Assembly (NCBI GenBank): GCA_932294295.1
Contig: OW028575.1
Span: 42,380,753 to 42,444,752 of the forward strand
Direction of reading: 5' to 3'
DNA length: 64,000 nucleotides
Origin: Alitta virens
Taxonomy: Eukaryota; Annelida; Polychaeta; Phyllodocida; Nereididae
Positions 47,111 to 57,240 of the stretch are shown piece after piece. Numbering within the stretch: position 1 is the first letter of the stretch; each line of letters begins with the position of its first letter. Made by a program: the position numbers and the translations under genes. Below the pieces are notes generated by a model. That model was given only the letters and a program-made list of their open reading frames with translations. It was not told where the DNA came from and did not search any database.

Positions 47111-47976
47111 ATGATTCACAGAGAAACAAGATGTGAATAAATTTTAATTTTAATAAAATAATTTTTGCAACGGTGGTGCTTGAAAGTTTGTGAGCACTAC
47201 CTCAGCTTAATTTTTGCAATTAAAGATCAATATGATCGATAATGATGGAATATTTAGAGACTTGGTCTGAAGTATTTTATGCCCATTAACCAGTCAGAAT
47301 AGCTCCTGAAATATTGATATTTAAATGTGGAGAATAAGTTATATTCAGAAACTTTCAAGCACTACAGTTTCTTCATAATCTAATTCTGTAGTACTCACAA
47401 AATGCAATAAATGTTAGTAAATATTACCATATTTCAACATATCAATGAACTTTTTTGTGTATCATATGGCACTGCGTAATTTAAAAATGCACTTGATATA
47501 ATATTGACATAATTACAGAGTGTTAAACAATACATATCTGCAAATTGTGGACAACACACCTTAACAATTTACCAGTTATATTTCATAATGGGACTTGGTT
47601 ATATCGCACTTGTGATTATGAAGAACTGTCAAACCCTAACTTATTATATCTAGTCATTACTGAGCATATTTTTCAAGTTTACTGGTGTACGTTAGGTAAC
47701 TAATAAATAAAAAAGACTTTCAGTCATTGTGAATATAAATTATTAGTAAACTGAATCATGTTATAGTTACACGCTATGGTATATCTAAAACGGAATATGT
47801 TTTTTAGTCCTTTTTTCATTTCACCCTCTTTGAATTTACTTGTGTTTTATACTCAAATTTCCACAACTGAACAGCAAAACAATCTAAACATGCATTAATT
47901 GTTTGATATGACACCGAAATCATACATTAATTTACAACTCACGAAATGGACAGAATAATAACTTAAGGTGAACTTT

Positions 47977-50900
47977 TTATCCAAATAACTTGCTCCATGA
48001 TGCCAAGAACTCCTTCTTTGTAACTGTTCCATCGTTGTTATTGTCAAAATCGTCCACCAATGAGCGCGCTTGTTTTTCGTTCAGCGCGCATTCTTCTTGA
48101 AGGAGGTTGACGAGTTCGTCTGGCTTCAAGTTTCCGCTGCCATCAGCATCCATCTTGTCGAACTGTTCCAAAAGTTGTTCTTTCCTAAAAAATATAAAAA
48201 ATAGAGAAGTCAAGAGGTAAGTGTTTAGGTCTATTGTTCACCTTCTTTGCTAAGAAAATCATTATTTAAATTTTATCTGAACCGCCATAATTATTTTTGA
48301 CTGACATCAGAGGGTGGTAGCTCAGTGGTAGTATGCTTGGCTTCCAACCACTGGGTCCCGGGTTTAATTCCCGGTTTAGCCCAAGTTGGATGGCTGTTTT
48401 ATCCATCATCTCATTTTTTATGGTCCCTGCCTGTCCTAATTAGCCCATCAGGTGCAGAAATACAGGATGTAAAGCCCTAATCCACCCACCCACCTTTGAC
48501 TGACATCAGTGACATGCCACATATACATAACTGTCTGTTTTATCTAATAAGCAAATGAGGAATAGTAAATCAGGGGGTGCTATCAGTAACTGTACCTTTC
48601 CATTGTTCCATTATCATATAATATTATATTATAGTTTGGGTTTTTTTCTTTCTTTTTCCTAACTTGTCATATTCTTTTTAATAAATTTATCTAGTATTAT
48701 ATTCTTTCTTGTTTCTAATATTGTATCAATTCAAGGTGGCCCCTAACATAACCCACTGAGGGTTCTTTGGGGTCTCCTGGCAAGTACTTAGATAATCTAC
48801 ACAATAAGTTTTAAATATATTATGTCAAAATAACAAAAAATCATGCTCTGTAGTCTTGTTTCAAACTGTAAATTGCCAAATAAATTTTTTTCAATTTAAT
48901 ACAATTTCAATTCAATTCATTGTTTAATGACGTTGTTCCATGTGTGATGTCATCAATAGAAACAATGGACTGATTGTTTTTTTTTTTAATCTTTATTAGT
49001 GTATGTTGTTACGCATGCCATTAACTAGATATAATGCTAACTATTCATTATGAAAAATGTCACTTTGCATGAAAATGACACATGGCTGACTAACTTTTTG
49101 GCTACTGTGCCCCCCCCCCCCCCCGCTAAATGATTTTGTACCATCCATTACCAAAGTCAGATGTAATGATGAAATGACAATGAAATACACCACTCACTTG
49201 GCTTTGATGTGACTGTAGAACACAACCAAGTCCTCATAATTGCAGTTCTTGTCCCCATCTCCGTATCTCTTGACTACCTTTTCAATGTGCTCATCAGACA
49301 GATTGGGGAATTTCTTCTTCAAGATCTTAGCTGTTGTTTCGTTGCTGATCAGTCCATTTCCGTTCTTGTCTATTTTCACGAATTCTGGTAGAAGTTCCTG
49401 CTTACTGTGGGAGAAGATGTATGTACAAATATTCATTGTAAAGTTAGATACAGTGACTATGAAGTTCATGTTAATTGACATACAAATAACACTGCTATGT
49501 CCAGATTAAACTTTTATTCCAATGATCACACTATGAGAGCAATGTCGGTGAAACCAAGGTCTTTTTTTTTTCTTTTTTTTGGTTAGTACAACCTTTTGTT
49601 TTCATCATAACACTGTAGATAGTGTAAAGATATGGCACCAAAGCAATTGTTTTTACATAGGACTTACAGTTGGTTTAATTAAAAACGGCCTGTCAGATTG
49701 AACCTAGGCAAAGTTACAAACTTCTGTTACATGATGCTACCTGCCACTAAACGTATCTGGCTAGGGCTGGCTACTCATAGTCGGGCATGAAAGTACATGC
49801 AATCGTTCGGTACATAACTTGAGAGTTAGCATATATTATACATACATATTTATGATGTTTTACATACATTTCCAACATTTACCAAGCTTTATAATTTTTC
49901 AGTAAGCCGACTGTAAGCCTGGAGCAGACAGAAGCAGCTGGCTTTAGCCAGTTTTAGCTGCAGCGAAGAATAGGTTGCTACAGCTTCTGGAGTGGACGAT
50001 TTTTTATGAAACAAACTGTACATTGGCAAAGGCGTCTTGCAACATGGGCCCAATTTGAAATGCGTTCTGGGGTGAGACAAATGATATTAGGCAGCAAACT
50101 CACGCAGTTTGAACTCGGTTCCAGAGGTCTACCAATTCCTGGTTTGAAACCTTGTTGTCTTCATTGTGATTTATTTTGTTGACAATCTTCTCGGCCGCTT
50201 CTGGCGAAACGTTCAGCTCTTTCGTCACATATTCAATTGCTTCTGATTTTTCTACCCATGCTGCGGTTGCTCTACAAAAATAGACCATATAATTATATTC
50301 AAACTTCCACTCACAGTCTCTCACAAACCAACACACCCCTCTACTGTCTACTTATCATAAATGCTTATGTAAAAAAATAAAAAGTTTTGGAAATAATGAA
50401 AATTTCCTTCTGACAACTTTGTTTAAATCCCCACATAGCCATGTATAACAAATGTAGAAATGTAATTGAATCCCCTGGTGGCAGACATGCTGGCGGCTGT
50501 ATGCCAAAGTGTCTGTCTCCAACACCTTATATATATAAAATAAAAAGTATTTTGATTTATACTATTACATTTATTGTAAACAAAATATGTTTGGTTGGAA
50601 TAAACATATCTCTCTCTCTCTCTCGCTCTCTCTCTCCCGCTCTCTCTCTCTCTCTCTCAATATACATGATATATTATATCAATATATATTAAGCTATATT
50701 AATAATGCGAGGATACAAATTGAGCAATGCTTATCCAATGCAATTTTTGACAGACCACTAATTAGCATTGAAAAAAAAAAAACTTCTGTACATTTTTCAT
50801 CAATGTTTATCCAAAGAAATTTTTCAAAGACCACCTATATAAGCATTGAAGAAAAAAAAATTTACACATTTTTCATCAATGCTTATCCAATCAGTACGAT

Positions 50901-53900
50901 GTCAGAGATGTTGCACCAACAGTGGCCAATAATATAAGATAAGATAAGATAAATCTTTATTTATAGTCGGTTTTACATGAGCAATAAAATAAGCAGTGAT
51001 GCTTGTCCCCGACTAAGATGACAATGAGACATTATGTACAGATGAGAATGACTATATACAATGGCATACAATTACTGATAAGGTTAAAATAAGATTAAAA
51101 CAGAGAATATAAAATGCATGAATTGCATTCACAGCTCGGCTTCCAATCCCGAATAGCACTCTTAAAATCAATCAAATTTTGGTTCTTAAAATCGGTTGGT
51201 AATTTATTATATAACATGGGACCATTATACCTACAAGAATTAAAACCATACTTTATAGTATTATACCTAGGTTGAATTAGGTAAGCATTGATAAACTGTA
51301 TCATTCTCTTGGAAGAAATTACACTTAAATGGAGGAAGAACATTTAATTTGACTTTGTGAACATTGACTAGAATATCTCTTATTCTGCGTTCATGCAGTG
51401 ACTCACAGTTTGCTTTTCGTAACAATTCTTTATAATCAGAGTGAAAATCATGGAATGCAAATCTCGAGCACGTTTTAGGACTTTTTCCATTTTTCTAGAA
51501 TCAGTGACATTACAGTAGTGATAAATAGTATTACAATATTGAAAATTAGATACAATTAGAGTTTGAATAATTTTTAACTTTGTTTCTGTGTCAAGCATAG
51601 TACTGAGTCTCCCTAGGGCACTGACCTGCCTATTACATTTGGCTATCAGCTGTTTTATGTGAGTAGAAAACACTAGTCTGTTATCAATGTGACAACCTAA
51701 CAGTTTAACACAATCCATGTTTTTTACAACAACACCATCAACATTGAAATCAATATCACAGTTATTTCTTGATAGCACCATACATTACAACTTTGAGGGA
51801 TTAACTTGCATGAAATTATTTCTAAACCAACATATAGACATGTTTGACATAACTTCAAGTGCTGAAAACGTCAGACCCAATGTTATCCACAAGTATTCCT
51901 TTAAGAACTGGTGGAGTCTTTCTGGCTAAATCCAACTTCAAAACGTCAAAATGTAACAAAATTCACAGAGCTACTGAGTGTGTGTGTCACAGAGCTAATG
52001 CCTAAAGGATTTTATAGAAACAATACTGGGCGGATGCGGAAGCTATCAGGGTATTATAATGCAATTTATGGCGAATAGGTTCCTAAAGCTTGGAACATTT
52101 AGCAAATTTCAAAATTGAATTAGGGGAGAGCACCCTAGTTGGACGGCTGTTTCATCCATCATCTTATTGACATGGTCCCTGATTAGCAGAATACAGGACG
52201 AAAAGTCCTAATCCACCCACCAAAAGAGGATAGTATCCTAAAGGGCACCCCCTAACTTGGGACCTAAGGAAAATGACTGCCATTCAGCTAATATTACAGT
52301 TTGTCATGCTGGTCAAATTAGATGGTGACGTAGATAGTTGCAGAATGCAGTATCTATTTGAAATATTACGGTCTTAACCAATGCTTTTAAAACTCACTTT
52401 TGTGCTTTTAAAACTCACTTTTGTACAGGCCCACAGCCAAAGGGGGGCGGGGGAAGGGGGGGGGGGGGTATCAAGAGAGTCGTTTGACCCACCCTGCTTG
52501 GTCCATGTCTACAAATTGGTCCACATCAGGGAATGCTATTTTGAAAATGTGTATCGACCCAACACTAGAAGCTGGCTACGGGCCTGTTGTAAAATGTAAA
52601 CTAAAAAATGGAAAGAAAGTTTCAAGGTCAAAAGGTGCCCTTATAGAATTGGTAAGCCTTAAAGGGCACCCGATGCGTTTTCTTCCGTAAGGCGGCGCTA
52701 CGATCCGGTGCGAAGCACCGGCCTTTCTCATAACCGATTTGCCGCTCCCCCAGAATCGGGGAGGGAAATGCTTCCGCGCGTCGTCTGCATACAAAGTAGT
52801 GTGATTACTACACCTTATTCTTTTCTTCCAAGAAGCCACTCACTGTAAAATTAATTCAGACGATTTCTTTTGACTTTAACTCTACTAACGTCGTGAAATT
52901 GAACAACTTTACCGTGGAATTCAACCTACTGCAGAAGGTACTATTTTCGTGAAAAGCACTGAACAAGCGTTCTAACGAAAAAAATGGGACTGAACAAGCG
53001 TTGTAACGGCGTTGCGACACTTATTCAACGATAAATTTTTTACTTTATCCCTTGATGCTTCGCGTGAGTTATCAGAACAACCGGTGCTACGCACCGGACA
53101 AGCGCCGTCTTTCAGCAGAAATTGCACCCGATGTGTTCCCAAATGGAGCCACTTAAACTGAGTTCATTTTATTCTACTCCAAAGGGCACCAGGAGGAATG
53201 AATGTGCATGTTGAAAACAAATGCTTTTTAATTTCTGATTTATCCCTTTGGCTTTGAAATAAAATAAAATAAATAAAGGTTTTAATTATATAAACCTTTC
53301 AGATATGTATGATCCTACCTTATTTCTATGCTAGATTTATGAGATGTTCCCAGAGAGCACACCTGTGTGCTTTAAGAGAACAATTGATAGACTGTGTCTT
53401 TTGTGAACTATGTGTTTTCCAAAATGCATTGCATTAAAACGATTGGTTCTGCAGCAAAATCCATGATGGAAATTAATCTCTAAGATTTTTTCTTACTGCA
53501 TATCCTGAAAGACTGTCTGAGAGTGCAAATTTGTTGAGATACAAGAAAATGGGCATGCAGCTTGCAGGTAAAAACATTGAGGGGGGGGGGGTCCCTATTT
53601 TGACGCAGGGTGCCCTTTAAGGGTACTCTCCCCTAATGCCAACTGTTTTATTATTGAAAGGCAGCCGTTTGGCAACACTGAACAAGACCAGTCTGAGAGC
53701 GACTTAACACGGCATTGCTGACGCGACGTCACGTGACGCGGTTGTTATTGACAACCGTTCAGCCTCGTTTCCACGTTACGTTGCTATTAGCAACTGTAGT
53801 GCCTATAGATGCACTCGTGCGGAGGAGGGGACCAACTTGCGTAGCTCTGGGCCCTTTCTGTTAAATCCACATCGACCTCCACAAAGTAAAGTTCTCAGCA

Positions 53901-56559
53901 GTTTCTCATTGCACAAATGCCGTTTAAATTTCCATTCAAGATGAGCAAAGACAAAAAACGAAAAAAAGATGACAACAAAAATCCACCAAAAGCAGAACCA
54001 GTTCCCAAGGCACCGAAAGTTGAAGAAGAGGATGACTCTGTATACAAAAAACCCGATGGCACAGTGACAGAAATTCCATCATATATCAGACAAGCCATGT
54101 TCTTCATGAAAGTCTGTCTTAAAAAAGATGTCGATTGCGTCCAATACTGGAAGAACACTAAGTATCTTTTCACCTCCAAGGAAAAAATCAATAGTAAAAG
54201 TTATCTTTCAGAGCCACCTATAATTAATGATGATAGGATACAAACTTGCATGGAGTATTTCCAACAGAATTGTACCTACGACTCCAGGTACACTAGTTTC
54301 CAAGACTTCGCCGTTGCCAGCTATTTCGTGGCCCAGTACTTGAAAGTAAAAGAAAACCGCTTCATCTCCAAGGAGATTTTGGACGCACCCCCACAGCAGA
54401 AACTTAATCGTGAATTCCTACAAAGAAACTCCACGAAACAACAGTTTCAAAACTTTCGAGACATATTCTGTTTTTTTTTAGACATGTATCGGAAAAATAC
54501 GGGCTCATGCGCATATTTGAAGGTCGTATACCAAGGTCGTACCAGAATTACCACATAAAAAACATTCTGATAAATCTCGGCGAGGCTTTGACAGGCAGGC
54601 CAGTTACGGAAGAATTCATCAAACGCTTTGCACCAGTGATTAGGGACGCTGAAATGATTTTCAACAAGAACAAGAAATAGATTCCCTTTTATTGACCTGA
54701 AGTGATTTTCAACAACAAAGAGATCCCCTTTTATTGACCTCAAGCACTTGAGGACCCTTTAAATATTTCAACAACAAAATGGCCTCCATATTTGGAATAT
54801 ATATAGACACTTTTCAATAGTCTCACACTTATTATAAATAAATAGTTACATGATAGCATTTGTGCTAGTGTTTATTGTTATTTTATTTGTGACTTTGCAT
54901 AAAGAATTTTATTATTAATTATTTATTATTATTTTATTTACATTCATCGGAAATCAATTATGTTACCTCCCATGTTCATTGATGCTGTGATTCGCTGGGC
55001 CATATTTGTATCTCTAGGCCTATTAGCGATAACCTCAATGTGACCATTTTATCCTGAGGTAAGTTGCAAGATATGATAAGACAAGACAAGATGAGAGATA
55101 AGATAGCAATTAAGCATAAACGCTGATATCAAATTAATTAGAGATGTGACTTGTGATACTAAAATTCAGGAGATGGTTTTAAAATTGGTAAGATGTAACT
55201 ATTGCAAGCATAATGAAGTATTTTATTTATCATATCGTTCTAATTTCAGCAGACAAATATAGCTGTATCGTTTGTACTATAATTGCAATTGCAATGGTTG
55301 CCTTAAGCTGGAGTTCCACAGCATGCAATTGAAATTGCTCTACTCTGTTAAAACCCTGTACATAGATATATTTAATGATCTCATTTTCACCTAAATCGGT
55401 GTCCATGGTTACCATAAAAAAACCACAAAATAAAAATAATAAAATCCACATGGCATGGCTAAATCGTTGGCAATTGCACCATGATTGAAATAACTCAATG
55501 CCAAATTTTTCTTTTTTTTCTTTTTCTATTTTCATGGCAAATTTGATAGCACACCTCATTTGAAGACAATGGAAATTTGGATAGTCTTCTAAGCTTAGGA
55601 AGCTGCAAAACAATCTTTCAATATTGAAAATGATACAAGATTGAAAAAGTGTGTGTATTAATTTGGCAGGGTTTAGAGATGTGTAATGACGTGAAAAATT
55701 ACAAAGCTGCCATGATTGCTTTTAAAAAACACAAGAAGCACGATGGAACAAGTATTCGAGCTCATCTTTCAGACCACATTTAAGACCAATAAATAAATAA
55801 ATTCAATTGCACCTGTTCCAGAAATTATTTTTGCTCATAGAATTGTTTGTATCAAGATCTTATAGTAAATGGATTAATTTACAGAAAACTATAAACAATA
55901 TATAAACAAGAAAATCAAAATCATTAAAAAGCTTACCAAGATAAGGCTAGAATCTAGATAGATCTAATGTTCCTCTCTAATGCAATGAAAATTTGCTGAA
56001 GTGTCAGTTGAGCAGTGACAATGGCCCAGTTCACATAGTTTCTGGGTAACAACATGTATTAAATACACTTTTCGGTCCTAAATGAGCATAAAATCCAAAA
56101 ATATTTCAGTAGATATGGTTTAAATATACTCAAATGTCCATAAACTCTCCATTTTAAGGCCTAAAGTGCTTCATATTGAAGACTCTCTCCTTGCTGAATC
56201 ATGACGTTGTTGTTTTGAAATGGTGACGTCATCACCATGGCGACCAACCAGAGTGAGGCAGAACAGATAGAAAAACAAAATATCCTTACTCACTGCTGGA
56301 AAAATAGTTCTCATAAAAAATAATAACTGAGAAGTTATTGCGGGATATAAATAAAACCTAATACGGGACGAGTGGGTTCTCCAGCCCAACCTCATCACGA
56401 GTGAAGTTCAAGGCTCTGAACCACACAGTTATTAGGTTTTATTATAATATATATATAAGAGCTTTATCATGAATTTTAATTAATTAATTAATACCTCACT
56501 TACTTAGGTTTTTTGCTGCCGTCTTTTGTATCTGCTGACTTGCTGCCTGAACATCCCAT
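47977..56559 (-). CDS. N-acylated EF-hand calcium-binding protein, complete
   Basis: Four minus-strand exons: 56559-56504, 50271-50104, 49404-49198 and 48184-47977, giving 639 nt and 212 aa with every junction in phase. The start MGCSGSKSADTKDGSKK is a strong N-myristoylation signal with an adjacent Cys for palmitoylation, so the protein is probably membrane-anchored. Three similar blocks follow, one per exon, each able to form an EF-hand pair. In the last exon both loops are canonical (DADGSGNLKPDE and DNNNDGTVTKKE). Earlier loops are altered: NHNEDNKVSNQE lacks Asp at position 1, DKNGNGLISNET has Thr at position 12, and YGDGDKNCNYED has Tyr at position 1. Two working calcium sites are therefore certain and others weak. 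It resembles calcyphosin/calmodulin-like sensors but I do not assign an orthologue. Intron 1 is 6.2 kb and contains another gene. Confidence 0.88.
48311..48494 (+). mobile_element. tRNA-derived SINE with 15-bp target duplication
   Basis: Same family as the SINE at 13769: TAGCTCAGTGGTAG, GGGTCCCGGGTTTAATTCCC, TTGGATGGCTGTTTTATCC and TAATTAGCCCATCAGGTGCA, ending in AATCCACCCACCCACC. TTTGACTGACATCAG flanks it at 48296-48310 and 48495-48509. It lies in the last intron of the EF-hand gene. Confidence 0.9.
50611..50660. repeat. (CT)n microsatellite with a few CG/CC interruptions
   Basis: TCTCTCTC runs broken by CGCTC and CCCGC. It lies in intron 1 of the EF-hand gene. Ser/Leu-rich frames over it are repeat artefacts. 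Confidence 0.9.
50722..50895. repeat. Tandem repeat of about 85 bp (two and a half units)
   Basis: The block ATGCTTATCCAATGCAATTTTT, AGACCACTAATTAGCATTGA, poly-A, CATTTTTCATCAATG repeats with small changes (TTTATCCAAAGAAATTTTTC, AGACCACCTATATAAGCATTG, and again TTTTTCATCAATGCTTATCCA). Non-coding. Confidence 0.75.
50936..51945 (-). mobile_element. 5'-truncated LINE: reverse transcriptase C-terminal part and 3' tail
   Basis: The minus strand encodes, over at least two frames, the end of a non-LTR reverse transcriptase: WFRNNFMQVNPSK, VKLLGCHIDNRLVFSTHI, SALGRLSTMLDTETKLKII, LIVSNFQYCNTIYHYC, KMEKVLKRA. After a frame change come PRYNTIKYGFNSCRYNGPML, NKLPTDFKN and the closing Cys motif KPSCECNSCILYSLF. 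The element ends in AATAAAGATTTATCTTATC repeats at about 50936-50965. The pattern suits CR1/Rex/L2-type elements. Stops and frame changes make it dead. It lies in intron 1 of the EF-hand gene. Confidence 0.85.
52137..52221 (+). mobile_element. 5'-truncated SINE fragment (same family as 13769)
   Basis: AGTTGGACGGCTGTTTCATCC, CATGGTCCCTGATTAGCAG, AATACAGGACG and AATCCACCCACC match the SINE body and tail. The tRNA part is missing. It sits immediately inside the left end of the surrounding TTAGGGGAGAG element. Confidence 0.75.
52680..53123. mobile_element. MITE with terminal hairpins, 14-bp flanking repeat
   Basis: Both ends carry a GC-rich hairpin: CCGGTGCGAAGCACCGG at about 52695-52711 and CCGGTGCTACGCACCGG at about 53081-53097. 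Around the hairpins the ends are inverted copies (GGCGGCGCT and AGCGCCGTC; CTCATAAC and GTTATCAG). GCACCCGATG(C/T)GTT flanks it at 52666-52679 and 53124-53137. A 14-bp flanking repeat is longer than most DNA transposons make, so the element class is open. Confidence 0.65.
53723..53794 (+). promoter_or_regulatory. Two RFX X-box palindromes and a CACGTG site upstream of the nested gene
   Basis: GTTGTTATTGACAAC at 53741-53755 and GTTGCTATTAGCAAC at 53780-53794 both fit the X-box form GTTRYY-AT-N-RRYAAC bound by RFX factors; the second is a perfect palindrome around its central base. GACGTCACGTGAC at about 53725-53737 contains a CRE-like half and an E-box. They lie 123-176 bp before the ATG at 53917. 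RFX X-boxes are known to drive ciliary genes across animals, so this supports a ciliary role for the gene. Confidence 0.75.
53917..54680 (+). CDS. Intronless gene with upstream X-boxes; probable ciliary protein, one apparent frameshift
   Basis: An ATG at 53917, or the in-frame ATG at 53941, opens a Lys-rich start (MSKDKKRKKDDNKNPPK). A continuous protein follows (PDGTVTEIPSYIRQAMFFMK, ISKEILDAPPQQKLN, FCFFLDMYRK). At an A5 run (54493-54497) the frame shifts. The following frame continues smoothly with GLMRIFEGRIPRSYQNYH, INLGEALTGRPVTEEFIKRF and ends RDAEMIFNKNKK-TAG at 54678-54680. AATAAA is at 54837-54842. The total would be about 250 residues. I do not recognise the family. It lies in intron 1 of the EF-hand gene on the opposite strand. 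An own promoter with X-boxes argues against a processed pseudogene, so the shift may be a sequencing error; a recent null allele is the alternative. Confidence 0.65.
54652..54742 (+). repeat. Short tandem duplication over the 3' end of the nested gene
   Basis: GATTTTCAACAA, then AGATTCCCTTTTATTGACCTGAAG, is followed directly by GATTTTCAACAACAAAGAGAT and CCCCTTTTATTGACCTCAAG, a roughly 55-bp unit in two diverged copies. The first copy contains the stop codon at 54678, the second is untranslated. Confidence 0.7.
54843..56503. other. Intronic DNA of the EF-hand gene, no further gene seen
   Basis: AT-rich with a GATAAGA-type simple stretch near 55070-55110. Open frames such as 55230-55613 on the minus strand show no domain. 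Confidence 0.4.
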
Positions 56560-57006
56560 AATTAATCTGAAATAAAAAAAAAAAAGAATTAATAGATATA
56601 TATTATTCGCATAAATAAATGAGTTCATAAAAAAAAACAGCGAATAGGTGCCTTGCGCATGGAAATAAGCGTAATGTGCATGGAGTTAGCTTGGCATTGT
56701 ATCTGTTGTCAGGGGCAGACGTAATGATGAGGTGACAAAGCTATCATCAGAACAGTAACGTGGTGGCCATTCGTTTTGTAATCCTTGGTTGGAATCCGAG
56801 TACGAAGGAGAACATGTATAACAGATAAAATGGCCTCTGTATACCTAAAATGCATTTAAAGTCCATGATTTTGTCAAGCTACAATTTCATGGAATATATT
56901 ATTGCTTACATTTTGGCTTATCATTTGGTGACCTATGTGTTTTTACAACAACTGAATTGTAAGTTCCATGAAAGATGTGTGCTTCAGATTCTGAGCAGAC
57001 GTTTGG

Positions 57007-57117
57007 TTACTTTATGGGTGATCCTTCGTCACATTGCCATGGTCTCTGCCTGTCCTAATTAGCCCAACTGGTGCAGAAATACAGGATGTAAAGCCTAATC
57101 CACCCACTCACCCTTAA
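57007..57117 (+). mobile_element. SINE fragment, + orientation, tail-to-tail with the next
   Basis: GGGTGATCCTTCGTCACATTGCCATGGTCTCTGCCTGTCC-like body (in shorter blocks: CATTGCCATGGTC, CTGCCTGTCCTAATTAGCCC, GTGCAGAAATACAGGATG), then AATCCACCCACTCACC. The tRNA-like head is missing. Confidence 0.8.
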
Positions 57118-57240
57118 AGTGGTGAGTGGGTGGATTAGGCTTTACATCCTGTATTTCTGCACGTGATAGGCAGGACCATTGCAATGAGATAATGGATGAA
57201 ACAGCCATCCAACTTAGGCTCGACCGGGAATTAAACCGTG
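57118..57240 (-). mobile_element. SINE fragment, - orientation, forming a palindrome with the previous copy
   Basis: Begins GTGGTGAGTGGGTGGATTAG, the inverse of the preceding copy's tail, and runs back through TTACATCCTGTATTTCTGCA and GATGAAACAGCCATCCAACT to a partial tRNA head (GGCTCGACCGGGAATTAAAC). The pair makes an inverted repeat of about 110-bp arms with almost no spacer. Confidence 0.8.

Larger units (their letters stand above)
43587..47976. other. Gene-free stretch with repeats
   Basis: No coding exon is seen on either strand. A diverged direct repeat of about 230 bp occurs around 44310-44390 and 44540-44620, sharing TTACATTATGCTCAAATAAT. A long GATAAATGATAAAACAAAT array lies at 46176-46560. 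A probable retroelement 3' end is at 46925-47110. Confidence 0.5.
52120..53636. mobile_element. Nested element with TTAGGGGAGAG termini
   Basis: TTAGGGGAGAGCACCCT at 52120-52136 pairs as an inverted repeat with AGGGTACTCTCCCCTAA at 53620-53636. AAAGGGCACCC recurs inside (52238, 52661, 53183), and its inverse GGGTGCCCTTT lies near the right end. A SINE fragment interrupts it just inside the left end, and a second inverted-repeat element occupies 52680-53123. No transposase remains. Confidence 0.7.

Noticed and set aside
48312..48382. Possible functional tRNA gene
   Set aside because: Same SINE family, with a 15-bp target duplication around the whole 184-bp unit.
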